DNA from: Adiantum capillus-veneris
Taxonomy: Eukaryota > Streptophyta > Polypodiopsida > Polypodiales > Pteridaceae
Length of the DNA: 64,000 nt
Reading direction: 5' to 3'
Assembly (NCBI GenBank): GCA_014529385.2
Contig: CM043952.1
Location: 67,471,870-67,535,869 of the forward strand
Positions 10,400 through 23,761 of this stretch are shown here, piece by piece; positions within the stretch are counted from its first letter, which is position 1, and every line of letters starts with the position of its first letter. The notes under the pieces were generated by a model that saw nothing but the letters and a program-made list of their open reading frames with translations, searched no databases and was not told the DNA's origin. The translations under genes and the position numbers were made by a program.

Positions 10400-13300
10400 G
10401 GTACACACTCACAGTCTTTTATAATATTAGACATAAGTATTGGCTTTTGATTCAAATTAAGGTTTATTAGAGGCCAACCAATAGGAAGAGAGTGGTGGAC
10501 ACACTCTAGCCCACTCTACGTCCTCAAAAAAGTAGGGGGACAAGGTAGCCTTACACCTCTTAATGGCCTCTTACCTAGGGGAAAGGGATTTGGTGTAGAG
10601 GGCCACTGTGATCTCCTTCCCCCTACTTACTGGCTCAGATTTAAAAATACACTAAAAATTTGAAATTTTGAAAAAAAAGTCAAAACTCATATTTTTCCTT
10701 TTTAACACTAGACTGGTACTTTTATGTCCTTGGACACTTTTGTGTCCTATTAAGTGACCATTTGCTTGAATTATTTGAAGAGTATGAAAATGAATTTCTA
10801 GGTGCTCTATATCCACAAAGTTGCCTTATGAGCTGAAAAAAACTTGACTTTTTTTTTGGAATATCATCCATTAACCTTACTCTTGCACAACATTTTTGAA
10901 CCTAAACTGTGTGGAAAAACGGGTCCTATTTTTGTCCTTTTTTTACACTTTTGCAACTATACCACTCTAAACTTCATGTTTGTGAGGTTTAGATTGCTAG
11001 AGGATAAGCCTTTGTAGTTTTCAACATGTTTTGACGCTTCTAGAGAGAACTAATTGTTAAAATTGAAAGTTATGGCCAAGTTACAAGAATTGCCTAATCC
11101 TGTTTTATAGCCAAAAGTAGTACTCTTATTATTTTTTTGGTGGCTTTCTTGATATCCAAATGCAATTTTGATTGTGTAAATGTCATGTATAACATAAAGC
11201 TAATCTTCCTTGAGTTTTTAGGGACCTAATATGCTATATAGCATAGTATATAATGATGGTTGAGTTTTTTTATTGCTGAAGAATACGATACATTTTAGTA
11301 TAGCAAGTGTAGCTTTCTCAATATTGCTAGTTTCTTAGGCCAATTGTGTCTATTTTGTAGGTAGTAATCATATCTAATCATATACTATGACTTTGGCTAG
11401 ATATTGAGTAGTTTCTATGGGATTCTAGAGGTCATAATGCCAAACCCAGTTTTGTCATTTTTGTTGTATTTAACACTTCATCATTGTCCTCAAAATTCCA
11501 CTTAGTAAGAGAGCCATTATTCTTTTAACATGCCCCATGGCTCCTTTTGGATCCAAAGGCCCAAAGGGAACTAAAAAAACATGTATATAGTATTTGTATT
11601 GAGCGTGACTATAGAAACTTTGATTATAGGTCAGTAGAATGGCAAAAATGCAACTTTTTTGTACCTATTATTTTTGCCCCCCAAAAAAACCAAAGGCCCG
11701 AAAGGACACTTTTATGTTCTGTTAGGTTACCATACTAGTGTTAAAAGCCTTCCAAACCTATTTTATGGTCAAAAAAGAATATTTTGACATCCAAAAGTTA
11801 AAGCACATGCACTTAAAAAGCCAAAAAATTCAAAGCATCACTTTCCATCCTCCAGAGTCTCCCAAACCTATCATGTAGCTAAAAAGTGACTTTCTCTCTT
11901 TGCAAACCCTTTCCCAAGCTCTACATTGTTGTAACAACCACATGGACCCTATAGTCACACATTCTGTCTCTACTAGCTTTCTTCCACCTCCATTGTAGCA
12001 CCAAGAAAGTTCCTTCCCCTTCTCTTCCCCCTGTCCACCACATATTTTCAAACCAAGCTAGCTCCTCTCCCTTCTCTCACCTCCATTGCAGCATGAAATA
12101 AGCTCCTCCTCCTCCTACTTTCAATCACTCGTACTACATGCAAACCTCTACTCCAAAAGGCGGCAAAAGAATGATCTCAATGGGCTTGTATGCCACAAAA
12201 ACAGGCAGTGTAAATGGTGAGTGGACATTGCAAGTGTTCACCTCCAACACAAGGATAGAATGGTAAGGAAACTATCTTTGTAATTTACATCTAGAGCTTG
12301 ACATCATCTCCATCTCTAACTTTATCATGCTAGAGACAATCAACCTCTTTATTATGGATTTCAATGCTTAGGGCTTCACACCTCTATCATCAAAAGTAAG
12401 CAAAGCTCTTCACACCATTGGGGTGTGATATTTTGTTGGTGGCTTTGGTGCATTATCTAGTGTTGCATAGCATGTGATTGAGCTCACAATGCAAGTAAGT
12501 TACGTTATCTATGGAGAGTTGTCAGAGCTCCTCTTTTTAATTTCTTCCTTGTATAGTTGTCATTAGATTATTAGAATGATATCATTTTTTGCTTTATCCC
12601 TTTATGCTCACAAAATTGAGTGTTTACTTATAGAGTCAGCTTGTTTTGAGGGGACACGAGCAAGCAACCATGTGTAGAGATGAAAAACACTCTATTCTTG
12701 GCCCGTGAGGAACCTTGCAATACCATGTTAAAACTTTTTTATAAGAATAATATGATTTGTATTAGCTACTCTCTAGGAGCTCCTAGAAAATCCCTTCATA
12801 AAGTACTACAAATCTTTCCTAGTGTCATAGACACACAAAGATTCACATGTATCTGAAACTCTAGATTAGGAAGACAAACACTTGTAAGAGAGGCCTAGCA
12901 ACAACAGCATTGTCTCCCTTTGTAAATTTTAGCATGAGGTTGAAATCCTCTATCAATGATTTTGTATCTATAACCATTTTGGTGCAATGTAAACCTTTTT
13001 TTATGGTATCGTGTTGAGTGAGAGTATTTAATCAAGATTATTGGAGTTTCATACATCTTTGAGAAACATTGTTGACCTTTATGGATATTCCAAATTTTTA
13101 TTATCGTTTTCCTTTAAGATGTTTCAAATCTCAAGTCTTATCACTCCACCATAAAAAAATCCAAGTAATATGTTGATTGCAGCTTAAAGATTAATAGTTA
13201 TTCTTATTAATGTTAATCATAACCTTTGTCAAGATGACATTATTTGGGGATGTTGAATATATCATGGTTCATTAGCAACACTTGACAAGTTAAGAAATCT

Positions 13301-15660
13301 AAGTTCTTGCTTTCCAACATGTTATTGTTTCCATATTAGTATGTCTACGCCAAACTTGACTTAGAGCAAGGATAGCTTGAGATGGAGGTGTTGATGGCGG
13401 TGATTGATAAGTGAACAATTAACTTATTATTGATTCATGTTTCAACATACATATATTCTAAAGCCTTTGAGTTCCCACCTTTTGAGTAGTGTTGACTAGG
13501 AAAAATACTTGCCAAGTTTTTGGTATCAAATCTTCTTAAATATCCTTATTCATTGGCTAGTTTGCTACTCAATATGATACCAATAGCTACTCCTTGTGAA
13601 CTAAATTGTTAAATTGTAGACCTGACTCCTACCATGTAGCTAATTTGTATAGAGAAAGTGTAAACATAAATAAGAGATGCATGTATTGTCAACATAAAAG
13701 ATGTGTGCCACTAAAGCCTATGTAAATTGCTAATCCAAAAACCTTTGGTTGGATATTTTAGCAATAGGGGCCACATGTTATTTCAAATACCAAAGCAATG
13801 GCTTAACCAAAACATCACCAAGAATGGGGTGAGACAACAAGGGAGTAAAAATTGGCCCGTTGTTTGATCGATTTCTAGTGTTGAATGTTTAGTGCACAGG
13901 ATTTTTGAGGCCTTTGAACACATAGAAAAATGGGGGGGTTCTCGCTCTTAATATAGCAAAGATCACATCTATAAGACCCCAAGGCCCCTCTTGTTGAGGG
14001 ACCCTAGGACCTTAAAATGGCCCGCAGGATCTTTTTTTCTAATGCATGGCCATGAGATAGAGACACGGTGTGTGTTGTATTGAGAGCATATATTTCATAC
14101 ATATTTGAGCACCTACCACTTTTCTTTTGGTAAGTCCTCAAATTTTAGGTTGTTTTCACTAGCTTGTAGCTCCCAATCGGCTTCGAGTCTACCAAGACTT
14201 GTATCACATTAGTATGTTCATCTCGGTGGGTTCTTCGACTGTTGTGTGATGTTAAAAGTCATATCCTACTCGAATTCTCCAAAAAAACAACCTACAACTT
14301 GACATTTTTACAAAAATGATGTAAAACAGACATTTCTTACTTTTTTCTTATTGTATGGGCTTTAACGATCATCAAAACCATGCAATCTACAAATACTCAA
14401 AGAAAAGATCTTTTTCCTTGTGTTAAGTGCTACATTTCTTACATACAAATCTTTCTCATAATCTCACCTTAACACCTTCAAAGTGGTTCCCAAAGAGTGT
14501 CTTGGGTCAAAATTTAGTACTAAAGGAAAACAATCATAATCACTATGTACAAACTTTAAAACAACCATAATTTCCTTCAAACAAAATACTGTTGAAACTT
14601 TGAAAATTCACCCCCCTAGACCCCCCACGATGACAAAAATCTAAGGGCTCAAGGAGAGATATGATGGAAATGGGACCTTGACCTATGGTCAAGCAACACA
14701 ATTGTTTCAACAAACATAATGTTTAGTTTTGATGTCACAAGTGTATGGTAGGAATCTCATCAAGGTTTATTCCTTAAAAATCATTTATAGATCTCCTTTA
14801 CTTTATCGTGTTTTTCTCATGTCCAATATTACCAAAACAAAAACAAATTTGAACTTTAAATGATTATAATCTCATTTAACTTATCAACAAGCTAAAAATA
14901 TGGTAGAGCTAGAGTGCTCTTACACATCAACAAATAATAGAGTTCAAATTTCTTCTCATTGACTTTTATCAACATACATCAACGAACAACTTACAAGGGG
15001 TAGTGTAGTCATAGTTCTTGCATCCATTCCATGACATGGTATATTCATGGTGACCTATCACATAAAAATATCTTTGGTGGGGGTGCCCCCATGCTAAGAA
15101 AGGATGTCTTACTCATAGAAAGATGTTGTATTGTACTATTAGGGATCTTCCCATGTTAGCATAATGGTATTGGTGTAGTGGGAGCCACATTTTGACTATA
15201 CAATCGCTTTAGGAGAGTTTTGTGCCTCTTTAGGAAGAGTCATGTTATGTGACCAGCTTGAGCCTTTATCATGGAGACCACTCCACCAACATCATAAAAC
15301 TCCACCTTGTACGATGCCTTGCTTTTAGAACCTTGCTCAAACAAAAACATGCATGAGTTCATCATATAAGCTTGCTAAGTATATTAATTTCTACTAATTT
15401 TCAAGTATTTTCATCCAATTTGGATGTGGAAATATACATTATGGTGAATACATGAATACCATACCTACCAAATAACAAAGCCCCTTGTAATTATGTTTTC
15501 GAATGCGCATAAAGAAAACAAACTTACTTGAAGTTGTAGAATGTGTTCTTAGAGTAGGCTCACCAATGCATCCGGTGAATACCTTCATGAGGTTGACAAT
15601 GCTTCATAACATGTAGTTGATGCATCAAAAGGGAGATAGAGTTGACATAGATGTGAAATA
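10400..15660. other. long gene-less stretch
   Basis: About 5 kb of AT-rich sequence with short unconvincing open frames. Some wording is repetitive (for example CTTTTATGT and AAAGGCCC near 10720-11710), suggesting old diverged repeats. I cannot define an element, terminal repeat or coding relic. Confidence 0.4.
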
Positions 15661-15673
15661 CCAAAGGAAAGGG

Positions 15674-15674
15674 G

Positions 15675-15724
<50 letters not shown>
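15674..15724. repeat. GA dinucleotide microsatellite
   Basis: About 25 GA units, interrupted only near its end by CTAGA. Long minus-strand open frames of Ser-Leu across this region are artefacts of the repeat. Confidence 0.95.
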
Positions 15725-15725
<1 letters not shown>

Positions 15726-15772
15726 AGAGAGCTCAAAGGCAGAGGACAAAAGGTATAGAGAAATGAGAGGAT

Positions 15773-15965
15773 GAAGAGAGAGAAAGATACAGTAGGCATA
15801 CAAAATGTGAGAAATGGTGTGGAAAAAGGGGAGAGATGAGAGAGGGGTGGGAGAGAGACGAATGTGGGAAGGAGAGAGGGTGAAGAGAGAGAAAGATAGA
15901 GTAGACATGCAAAAGGTGAGAGGTGGTGTGGAGAAAGGGGACAGAGGAGAGAGGGGTGGGGGGGG
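15773..15965. repeat. tandem duplication, 109 bp unit, purine-rich
   Basis: The block starting GAAGAGAGAGAAAGATA at 15773 recurs at 15882, with matching downstream words GTGAGA, TGGTGTGGA and AGAGGGGTGGG. The offset is 109 bp and the second copy runs into a poly-G/GA tract. Confidence 0.75.
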
Positions 15966-15967
15966 GG

Positions 15968-16042
<75 letters not shown>

Positions 16043-16085
16043 ACATGGGAGAGAGAGAAGGAAGAAAGAGAGAGAGGGGGGGGGT
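15957..16085. repeat. poly-G and GA compound tract
   Basis: A run of G, then about 20 GA units, then a G run of nearly 30 bases, then more GA-rich sequence and a second short G run. Open frames of Gly-Glu-Arg here are not genes. Long G runs are prone to assembly length error. Confidence 0.9.
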
Positions 16086-16299
16086 GGGTGAAAGAATTTA
16101 AATTTTGAATTCAAAGTGGGGAGATAATTTTCTAAGTGAGAGTGCTAATTTATTTAAAAGGGCAATAATTGGTGCAAAAAAGAGTGAAAAAGTGGTTCTT
16201 TTATTTAAGTATATATATGGGGTCATTTTAGGAGGGAAAAGGGATCATGTTGAAATTTTTGAAAAAAATTCAAAACTTGACTCCCCTTGACCAAAAATT

Positions 16300-17250
16300 G
16301 ATGATGTGGCATAGTGGGTAGCTATGAGCCATGTCACAGCTTGCTACTCCATCCTTAATTAATGTTCCACCACCTTTTCCCCTTTCCTTTCAAAAAATTA
16401 GTGAGAGAATATGACTTCCTAGGTCCACATCCTACCAAGGCCTGAGAAAAAGGCTACAAATGTCTACTAAAGAATAGCCTCATGAATGAACTTGTCCCCT
16501 TAACCCTTTACGAGATTAGCTTTAATCCCTTAAAATAAGGGATCCTTATGTGGACCATGCAAGGTCCATGTTTTTCCTAATGCTTACCATCCATGTGAGC
16601 ATTCGGATAATGCATACAAAACTAGCAACCCAGTTACATCCTTGTAAATCTGCAAATAATAAAAGTGTGATACGTATAAAGTAGAAACTTTGCACTAGGT
16701 AGGCAAGATGGTGTGAAATCATGCCAAGCTCGTTGTGCTTGCATGTTGGAATCTTAGACAAGGTGTGTAGGGAAGGTTGACTCCTTTGTTGTGGTCAACC
16801 CCTTCCTCTCTTTATCTAGATTGAAGGTCTCTAGCTGGGGTAATGAGCTAATTGATAAATGCATCTAGCTTAATAAAGTTTCTTGAGGAGGATGCTTCCT
16901 ACCCAAAGACCATAAGATTCTTCATAGCTTTCTCTATAGTAGAGATGTACAAGGAGAGCTTTTATCCCTTCTTGGGGCTTTGTGGACATTCAGTTTAGGA
17001 AGGAGATTATGGACTTTATGAGAGGAAAGAACACATATAAGGTATGCATCATAAGCTAGAGGGTGTGATCGAACCATAGAATATCCCTTCCTAGCGTTGC
17101 GTTTGCCAGTGTGCTCACATCCATAGTTTATGAATGGCCGATGAACATTCCATAGCTATGTTCTATATATGGGCTCAATTTCGATAGTGGAAATGACTCC
17201 CTTGACTCCAAACAAACATCCTATGTCACATTACTGAAGGGATGTGCGAA
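16300..17250. other. intergenic sequence, nothing recognised
   Basis: No coding or RNA gene recognised. The sequence is moderately AT-rich without tandem structure. Confidence 0.35.
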
Positions 17251-17255
17251 TGCGG

Positions 17256-17295
17256 TGTGTGTGTGTGTGTGTGTACGTGTGTGGAGAGGAAGAAG

Positions 17296-17355
<60 letters not shown>
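17256..17355. repeat. compound GT and GA microsatellite
   Basis: A short GT run near 17256-17282 is followed, after a purine-rich spacer, by about 27 GA units at 17300-17355. Confidence 0.9.
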
Positions 17356-17358
<3 letters not shown>

Positions 17359-17819
17359 TGGGGTGTACTAGAGTGTCCTAAAGCAGCATTCATGTATATA
17401 AAGAATAAGTGAGTGGGTTAGTGAGGTTAGTGGGCGGAAACAAACACGAGACATTCATCCTAGGGCAAGGCACATGCCCCCTTTACCCCAAAAAAACCCC
17501 ACGTAAAGGTGAATGTACCGACAAGTGGGTCCTACTAGCTAAACTACTAGTATGTATAAGAAACTAGGTGAGAGAGACTTTCAACCTATGCCCGTCGGCT
17601 CGCTTACGCGATCTACATGCAATCGTATCGGCTATAGTGATAGGTGAGTATGTGCATCCATCCTGTAGCTTGCATGTAAATCCCATATACATCTTTGTAT
17701 GGTTTTCATAGTGCCACAAATCGTCACCCTAGCATCAGTAATCGTATGACTGACAAACCCTGCTACAAATTCTCCCACTATAGCTACTAAGTCGAGCCTT
17801 GTGCATAGTCTACACCATC

Positions 17820-18190
17820 AAGACTACTGGTCATGTATGGATATGTCATCACCAACGTTGGGATGGCTACATCCCTCTCATCCATAGGCAAAACTATGTG
17901 TCCTGGCATCAACTCATTAGCCTCTAGCATGAGCATATCGAAGAACTCTATGTCCATCATCTCTACCTATATCTCTAGGGAGCAGACCCTCTCTACCTCT
18001 GTCTGCACAAACTTCGATGACACATGTTGTGTCACACTAGAGCATTGCCGCTCTACCTCTATCTCTACAAAGTCTACTGACAAGTCCTTCACAGCTACAT
18101 GCTCTGTCTCATGAGCATGTTGGAGCTCACCCGCAAATGAGACACGTCTCGTCTCTTGCTCAACACATGCTAGCAAAAAAATCAAGACTA
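17820..18190 (-). pseudogene. possible decayed coding stretch, unknown
   Basis: The minus strand from 18185 downward reads protein-like with one stop near 17967. It contains two similar segments, VDFVEIEVERQCS and SKFVQTEVERVCS, so the peptide carries an internal imperfect repeat rich in Val and Glu. After the stop the same frame continues with MDIEFFDMLMLEANELMPG. No family is recognised. It could equally be a chance frame in a repeat-rich stretch. Confidence 0.25.
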
Positions 18191-18719
18191 TGCCCTCTCA
18201 TACCTCAGATATATGCATAGGATATACCAAGCCACTACGAGCTCCCGTGGCAATCACTAGTGACCTGCAATGCATCTTGAAAGACCGCTCTCTAAGCAGA
18301 ATCTGATACCCACAACCTGTTAACTGTCTCACTGAGATAAAAGTCTATCTCAAATGAGGAACACAGCACACATGTTTTCTCTCCATATTATAACTTGGTG
18401 CTCCATCTTGTGGGACTTTTTCTTGAGGTGGGTATGAGGGGGACAAGAAGCACCTATCTTACCTTTTTGTTGTTTTGGGGAAGATGAGTGAATGCAAGAT
18501 GTCGCTTGTCCTCCATTTCCTTTACCCAAGGTTGCATAAGGAGTGTCATAAGAGAGTATAATGTATGTGTCTTTTCCATAAGTGGGTGTTTTTATGCTAA
18601 GATTTTAGGGAGATCTTTTATGTTTGTTTTAAAGGAAAAATTGGATTTTTTTAAAATACTAAGTATGGATTGAATGCAATTTTTGATATCTGAGTATGGA
18701 TTTTATGCAAAAACAATAA

Positions 18720-19140
18720 TTTATTATGCACGAGAGTGAGTGAATTTAATGGCGTACCCCAAAATCACTTCAATTCCATCCGAAGGTGTGAGTGACCAAG
18801 AATGTGCACGTTTGTTCAAATTCATCAGTAGAAATTTCAACTTCCACTTGGTTTTTATAGTTATAGTGCCAATTATTAAGAACAATCTTAACCTTATAAT
18901 GTGATGGAACATGGTGGAGAGTTGTGCAATCTGTGCATAAATGAAATCATAAGTACTACCATCATTAGGCAAAATTGTGATCCTTGCCTTGCAATGAGTT
19001 CTTCAATTTTAGCAAAGTATAAGGAGAGATAGAGATACATGGAGTTTCTTACCATCATGATCAAGATCATGCCCCTCACCATAGTGAGCTTTAACTTGGA
19101 TGTCATTTGGAGGAGCTTCTTCAATTAGATTGAGTATTGC
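18720..19140 (-). pseudogene. possible decayed coding stretch, unknown
   Basis: Minus-strand frames from about 19140 to 18720 show protein-like segments, for example NDIQVKAHYGEGHDLDHDGK, ILPNDGSTYDFIYAQIAQL and, in another frame, YKNQVEVEISTDEFEQTCTF. They are separated by frameshifts and stops. I do not recognise a family. Orientation matches the family X pseudogene that starts at 21100, so it could be a further downstream part of that gene, but I found no counterpart in the plus copy. Confidence 0.3.
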
Positions 19141-19382
19141 ACCATCGGTACGATTGTTTTAGTAGCCTTTGTCTAGACAAGGATAGGACTAGGGCGAGCA
19201 CCACCATAGGCTTGCGTAGTTTAGGGGTTTCCTAAAGGTAGGCTAGGGTGTCTATAAAAGGGATATGGTTGGGTGGAGAGTAGATGCTCATTCCCCTACC
19301 CTTTTAGTTGTATCACAACTCAAGGGGATTGAGACAAGGGGGGAGAGGTGAGGTGTGGAGAGGCCTAGCATGCATGCATACC

Positions 19383-19390
19383 CTCCGTCC

Positions 19391-19426
<36 letters not shown>

Positions 19427-19428
19427 CG
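19383..19428. repeat. poly-C followed by CT microsatellite
   Basis: A run of about 13 C is followed directly by about 14 CT units, the complement of the G-then-GA order seen at 15957. Confidence 0.9.
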
Positions 19429-19539
19429 TCCTCAAGCATTGCATGCTAACAAAGATGGGATAAACACATTTTTACTACATAAATGGACAGACATCATCAG
19501 CCACAAGCAATCCCAAATGTCATTCAATCTTTAGAAACA

Positions 19540-21100
19540 AGCTTAGCACTTGAAGGTAAGGCCTACAAGTGGTGGTTGTCCCTCAAACCAAATAGGAAAC
19601 CTACAACTTAGAAATATTTCCAAATGGCCTTTCAAATTCTTCTTCTACTAGAATGTATTTTAGCTTTAGGACTTTCTTTTTGTAGTTGTCAGCATTGACA
19701 ACATCTTGCTCCAGTTGTTGCTTAAGGTGAGCAATATCAGAGTGTCACGTCTTGTCTAGGCCTTCATCATATGTCCCAAAGCATTTACAATTGTGTTCCA
19801 ACCAATTTGAATAGTGACAACATAGCCATCTATGATTGTGTTGACATTAGTAATGTTTGTGTCATATTTGACGACTAGAACATCATAAGGTACTGCCATT
19901 TTTTTGACGGTGTCAATAACCAAATCACCCACCAACCTATTCTTTTGTAAGGCCTAAATCTTGTCGACAACTCTTTGGATTAAGGTTGTGGTGATTGTTA
20001 TACCTCGTCTAGTAATAGTGACATCTTGTTCCGATGTCCTTGCTTGTTCAGTTGTTTGATTGGGGCTTTTTTGCAAATGAATGGCTATTTTGAGTGTCGT
20101 ACCTAGTAGTATGATGGTTGTAGCTATAAAGGCTCCACGCACCTTTTCAACAGCCACCTGAACCTTCTTCTCCCCAGATGTTCGTGCGGTTTTCTTGCTA
20201 GCTGGTCCCAAAATTCTTTAGTCGAGCATGGTTTTTTGAAACTTTTTGAGAGGTTTCTCTCGGACTCTTTTCTAGCATGTGTGTCTTGGTTGTTTGGACT
20301 ACTGATTCAACCAAAGCTAGAATCTAGATTTTTTGACCCTCTGGTTTTGCTAATTGTAGATTCACATTTTTTATGTTTACATGTTGTGGAACACATGTAA
20401 TCCAATAGAAATACTGCCAAACATACCATGCCTGAAAAAGATGCTAGGTTTTAATTTTAGAGTTTATATGATAATGTTGAGATGGAGAATCAAACTCAAA
20501 TATTGACGATTTAGTGCTATGGCCGTTAGCATGATGCTTCTTTCTAGATTCATAACTCAAATTGATTGGACATTGAGGATTTAGTGCTATGGCCAGTAGC
20601 ATGATGCTTCTTTCTAGATTCATGTGTTTCATTCAAAAAACTACAGATGGTATTAGCACTGCAAGGTTGAGCGTTCTGGACAAAGGAAAATCTAAAGATG
20701 TGTGAGATCATAGCAATACTTAACTAAATATTTCTTCCATTAATTGTGATTGTTGATGTATTAGCATTGAATGTGTCTACTATGACTTGTTGAATAATGG
20801 CCATGTCAAGGGGGAGTTTGCTGCCTCCATGAGCACTGTCATGTCCCAGTTTTGGAGTAGTTCTTTTTCGCTATCCTTGAAAGCATACTTCCCAATTTCT
20901 TGATAAGAAATTTCTATCTAAGATTGTTTAGCCAACGCCTGGGTCATTTCTTCTCTGGCATGTTGCTGCTCTTCCAACCGTGCTTGCACTGCTTTGGAGG
21001 AGACAACAATGCTCTTTCCCATCTCTGAAGTTTGCAAAATTGGTTGCCTAGAGAAGGAGAACTCACTGGATGAGCTTGATGATGAAAACCAAGCATGCAC
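19540..21100 (-). pseudogene. family X protein gene, minus-strand copy (degenerate)
   Basis: A minus-strand coding relic of about 1.5 kb. From the amino end: a Ser-rich start near 21100 (WFSSSSSSSEFSFS), a charged helical stretch (KAVQARLEEQQHAREEMTQA), then pieces with QCPINLS, YVWQYFYWITCV near 20400, a 20211-19954 open piece with EKKVQVAVEKV and TSEQDVTITRRGITIT, then VKYDTNITNVNTIIDG, TIQIGWNTIVNALG and a coiled-coil-like NADNYKKKVLKLKYILVEEE near 19650. Each of the later blocks has a clear counterpart, in the same order, in the plus-strand copy at 27048-27649 and 36543-36960. Several stops and frame changes make it non-functional. I do not recognise the protein: helical, low in Cys, with no catalytic motif visible. 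It could be a host gene family or the product of an undescribed transposon. Confidence 0.5.
20491..20630. repeat. tandem duplication, 70 bp unit, inside the family X relic
   Basis: A block with ATTTAGTGCTATGGCC and AGCATGATGCTTCTTTC occurs at about 20505 and again 70 bp later. The plus-strand family X copy has only one equivalent of this block, so the duplication is specific to the minus copy. Confidence 0.75.
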
Positions 21101-21109
21101 AAAAGGGTT

Positions 21110-21374
21110 TATGTGATGTTGTAGAAGGCTCTATAGAGGCATGCTCTATATGTGTAGGAGGTGAGGGAATGGTTGCAAGGTCGCACACTAAAAAAGAGGA
21201 AGTTAGGTGGACAAGGTATCCCTGTATTAGCCCTAGAATATACAGTGGCTTATAAGCTTGCAGCTAAAACCCTCAGTTTGGAAACAAACCAACATATGTA
21301 TCTAAGAAAGTATTCAATATGTCACTTGCCAGAGCTCTTGACAACAAGTGTCCGATCAATTTGAGTTCCATATT
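21110..21374 (+). pseudogene. family X protein gene, plus copy, segment 1
   Basis: Plus-strand coding relic up to the insertion point of the element at 21375. Its last residues read NMSLARALDNKCPINLSSI, matching the minus copy (MLLAIALNPQCPINLS). Reading on after the element, from 27048, stays in the same frame and gives LYNNERSKVKSQHLFKV, then a stop, then YIWQFLYWTTCV, matching the minus-copy order. The upstream limit is unclear; homology to the minus copy is not obvious before about 21280. Confidence 0.5.
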
Positions 21375-21866
21375 TGTTATGGAATTGATATCTTATTATT
21401 TATTGCAGTTGTGACAGGTGGAAAAGGCTTGATCGAGCTAGGCTATTGCAAAAGGATATCATATTTTATATACATTTTATTATTCAAGTGCTCTTTATGA
21501 GCTTTGGCCATTTATGACCGGCCGGCCAGTTTGTAACCAATTTGACCATTCAAGAAATCTATAAAACAAATACGTGCAAGAGGGAAATGGTCACTCTTGC
21601 ACGGGGGGAGATTGCACCCAGTGTCTGTGTATTCTTCTCTCCTCTCCTCTCTTCTCTCTCGCCGTGCTGGCATAGCACTCCACTCTAGGAGGCGCACCTA
21701 CACGTGCTCTTTTTGCTTTGTCTTGCTCTCAGTCTCTCTCTGCTCGCATATGTCGCGGTTTATGTGCTATGGGAATTGCCAGGTATGCAGATCAATTGTT
21801 AGTTTATGCTAGATATTGTGTTATCTCAGGTATTTTGCAGGGCAACCACGTTTTCCGTCTGTAGAA
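21375..21866 (+). repeat. 5' LTR of the Copia-derived element
   Basis: 492 bp, starting TGTTATGGAATTG and ending GTCTGTAGAA, where the right LTR ends GTCTGTAGCA; the CA terminus is mutated here. Contains a TATA box at 21560 and CT-rich sequence downstream of it. Confidence 0.9.
21560..21566 (+). promoter_or_regulatory. LTR TATA box
   Basis: TATAAAA in the context AAATCTATAAAACAAA, identical in the right LTR at 26736. It sits about 185 bp into the LTR, a normal place for the U3 promoter. Confidence 0.6.
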
Positions 21867-21867
21867 G

Positions 21868-21879
21868 TGGTATCAGATC
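21868..21879 (+). other. primer-binding site, tRNA-Met type
   Basis: TGGTATCAGATC starts 1 bp after the left LTR. It matches the initiator tRNA-Met primer site TGGTATCAGAGC except at the eleventh base. Confidence 0.85.
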
Positions 21880-21909
21880 TAAGACTATATCCTTGGATTT
21901 GCAACCATC

Positions 21910-21933
21910 ATGGCTATGGAGAAGTTTTCATAG
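21910..21933 (+). pseudogene. truncated Copia gag start
   Basis: An ATG 43 bp inside the element opens MAMEKFS and then stops (TAG at 21931). MxMEKFxG is the typical amino terminus of plant Copia gag (established knowledge). Sequence after the stop does not continue as gag, so only the first codons survive. Confidence 0.5.
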
Positions 21934-22958
21934 AGAAATCAAAGCTAAGTCATGTTTCTCTTTAAACTTCTTTCTTCATATTTACCTTTGAATACAAGAT
22001 GCATGTGTATAATTTATCTGATTAGATTGTTTGGTTTTCCTAATCACGTGAGTTATATTATCCGACTAGAATTATTTTAACCATGTATATCAAGCTATGT
22101 ATGAAATTCAACGAAGTAACAGTAGAGAAGAATTAGGTCATTTTTAATGTCGTAAGAACAGTCCACAGAGACCTAGTCAGATATCTTTTTGAGAAGAGCT
22201 GAACTCGATACCTGTTACTCCTGGGGGAATTTGGATGACCATTTCTCCCATGATTGCGAAGCAAAAGGGGGGTGCTACATACATAAATAGGTTTATAACA
22301 CCTGAGGGATGTTAATACATAATATTAGCTATCACATAGTAATAAAGCATATTTTCTGAGTTTTCGGTGGGCTCGAGTTAAGCGTGATCGTCAAAGTCGC
22401 AGCCAGTAGTGCATGACACTGGCCGACAACATCATCGTCCACCACCCTAGTCCATCGGCTTGGTGGTCCTCCGACCTTGGTACCCTCAGCAGCATACAAA
22501 GCAGCACACTAATTCTTAGAGTTGTACGCCGATTCTGTCAACCTAGAGCACTTCAATTGTTGTTCTTTTTTTTTCTCCTGCACAATATACAGTCCAGCGC
22601 CAACGCCATGCATATTTTTATTTTCTCTCACTCTCTACTGGATCACCAACGCCATGCACACTTTGAGTGACGCACTGACGCCTACTATGCATGCATACTA
22701 GCACCCAACCAGAAAAAGAACACACACACTTGATAGAGATAACATGGGAGAAGTCGTACAGTGCAATTGACATATAGTAAGTGACAAAGAGTATTTTTTT
22801 TAAAGATTTTGACAGACAAGCTGCCGCCATGCAAGAGAGAGCGAGTGTCTGACCACAGCCGACAAAGTAGCGTTAACTACTTTTCTCTCTCTTCCTTTCT
22901 CTCGCAGCATGGTTTTGCTTGTGGTGACAGTCTCTCTCTAGCCACCAACCACTTTCAG

Positions 22959-23077
<119 letters not shown>

Positions 23078-23296
23078 CTCTCCTCACACATGCAGACGAT
23101 AGGATAGCCCACGTTTATGAGAGGCCACAAATCAATCACTGTGCCCATGCAGTGTAATTTTGTAGCTACACAGCTCACTTGCATGCAAAGGCGGCCACCT
23201 TCAGTGTTCTGTCTAGACAATCGTCCTCAGCCACCGAATGTTGTACCCAATGGCGGCGGACGCCATTCTCATACAGACCAATAAGAACAGCTGCCA

Positions 23297-23298
<2 letters not shown>

Positions 23299-23336
<38 letters not shown>
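23299..23336. repeat. TA microsatellite
   Basis: About 18 TA units, 220 bp downstream of the long CT tract in the same element. Confidence 0.9.
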
Positions 23337-23338
<2 letters not shown>

Positions 23339-23761
23339 CACGTACCACTCCTTTTCCACTTCAGTTCGCACAGAGTCCAGACCACCACCCACTATCTCGA
23401 CTTACACTCCAACTGCCCCCTCCCTCCCTTGCACATCCAGAACAATAGCATCTCTCTCTTCCTTCCTACCAACTAGCCCTCTTCCTCTCCTACCTCCGCA
23501 GCTCAACTCTCTGTGTCCTCGTTCTCAAGCCACAGATGTAGAGAAAAAATTGAACACTGCATCTACTGTTGTGTGTGTGCACACCTTCCCCTCCACTTCC
23601 TTCTCCCTCTCTTAAGATCCATGCATCTCCTCTACTCTCTCATGCAGGGATCGGCTTGCAATTCTACAGATCTTGGGAGGTGCGCACACATACTTTGAAG
23701 CTGGGCTCGTTACCTTCTTGGCTAGGTTTGATGCAGGGCTAGGGATCTGTTTCCTGTTGCA

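Noticed and set aside
15560-16114. 184-codon minus-strand and overlapping plus-strand ORFs (Ser-Leu-Pro, Gly-Glu-Arg)
   Set aside because: Produced by GA, poly-G and purine-rich tandem repeats.
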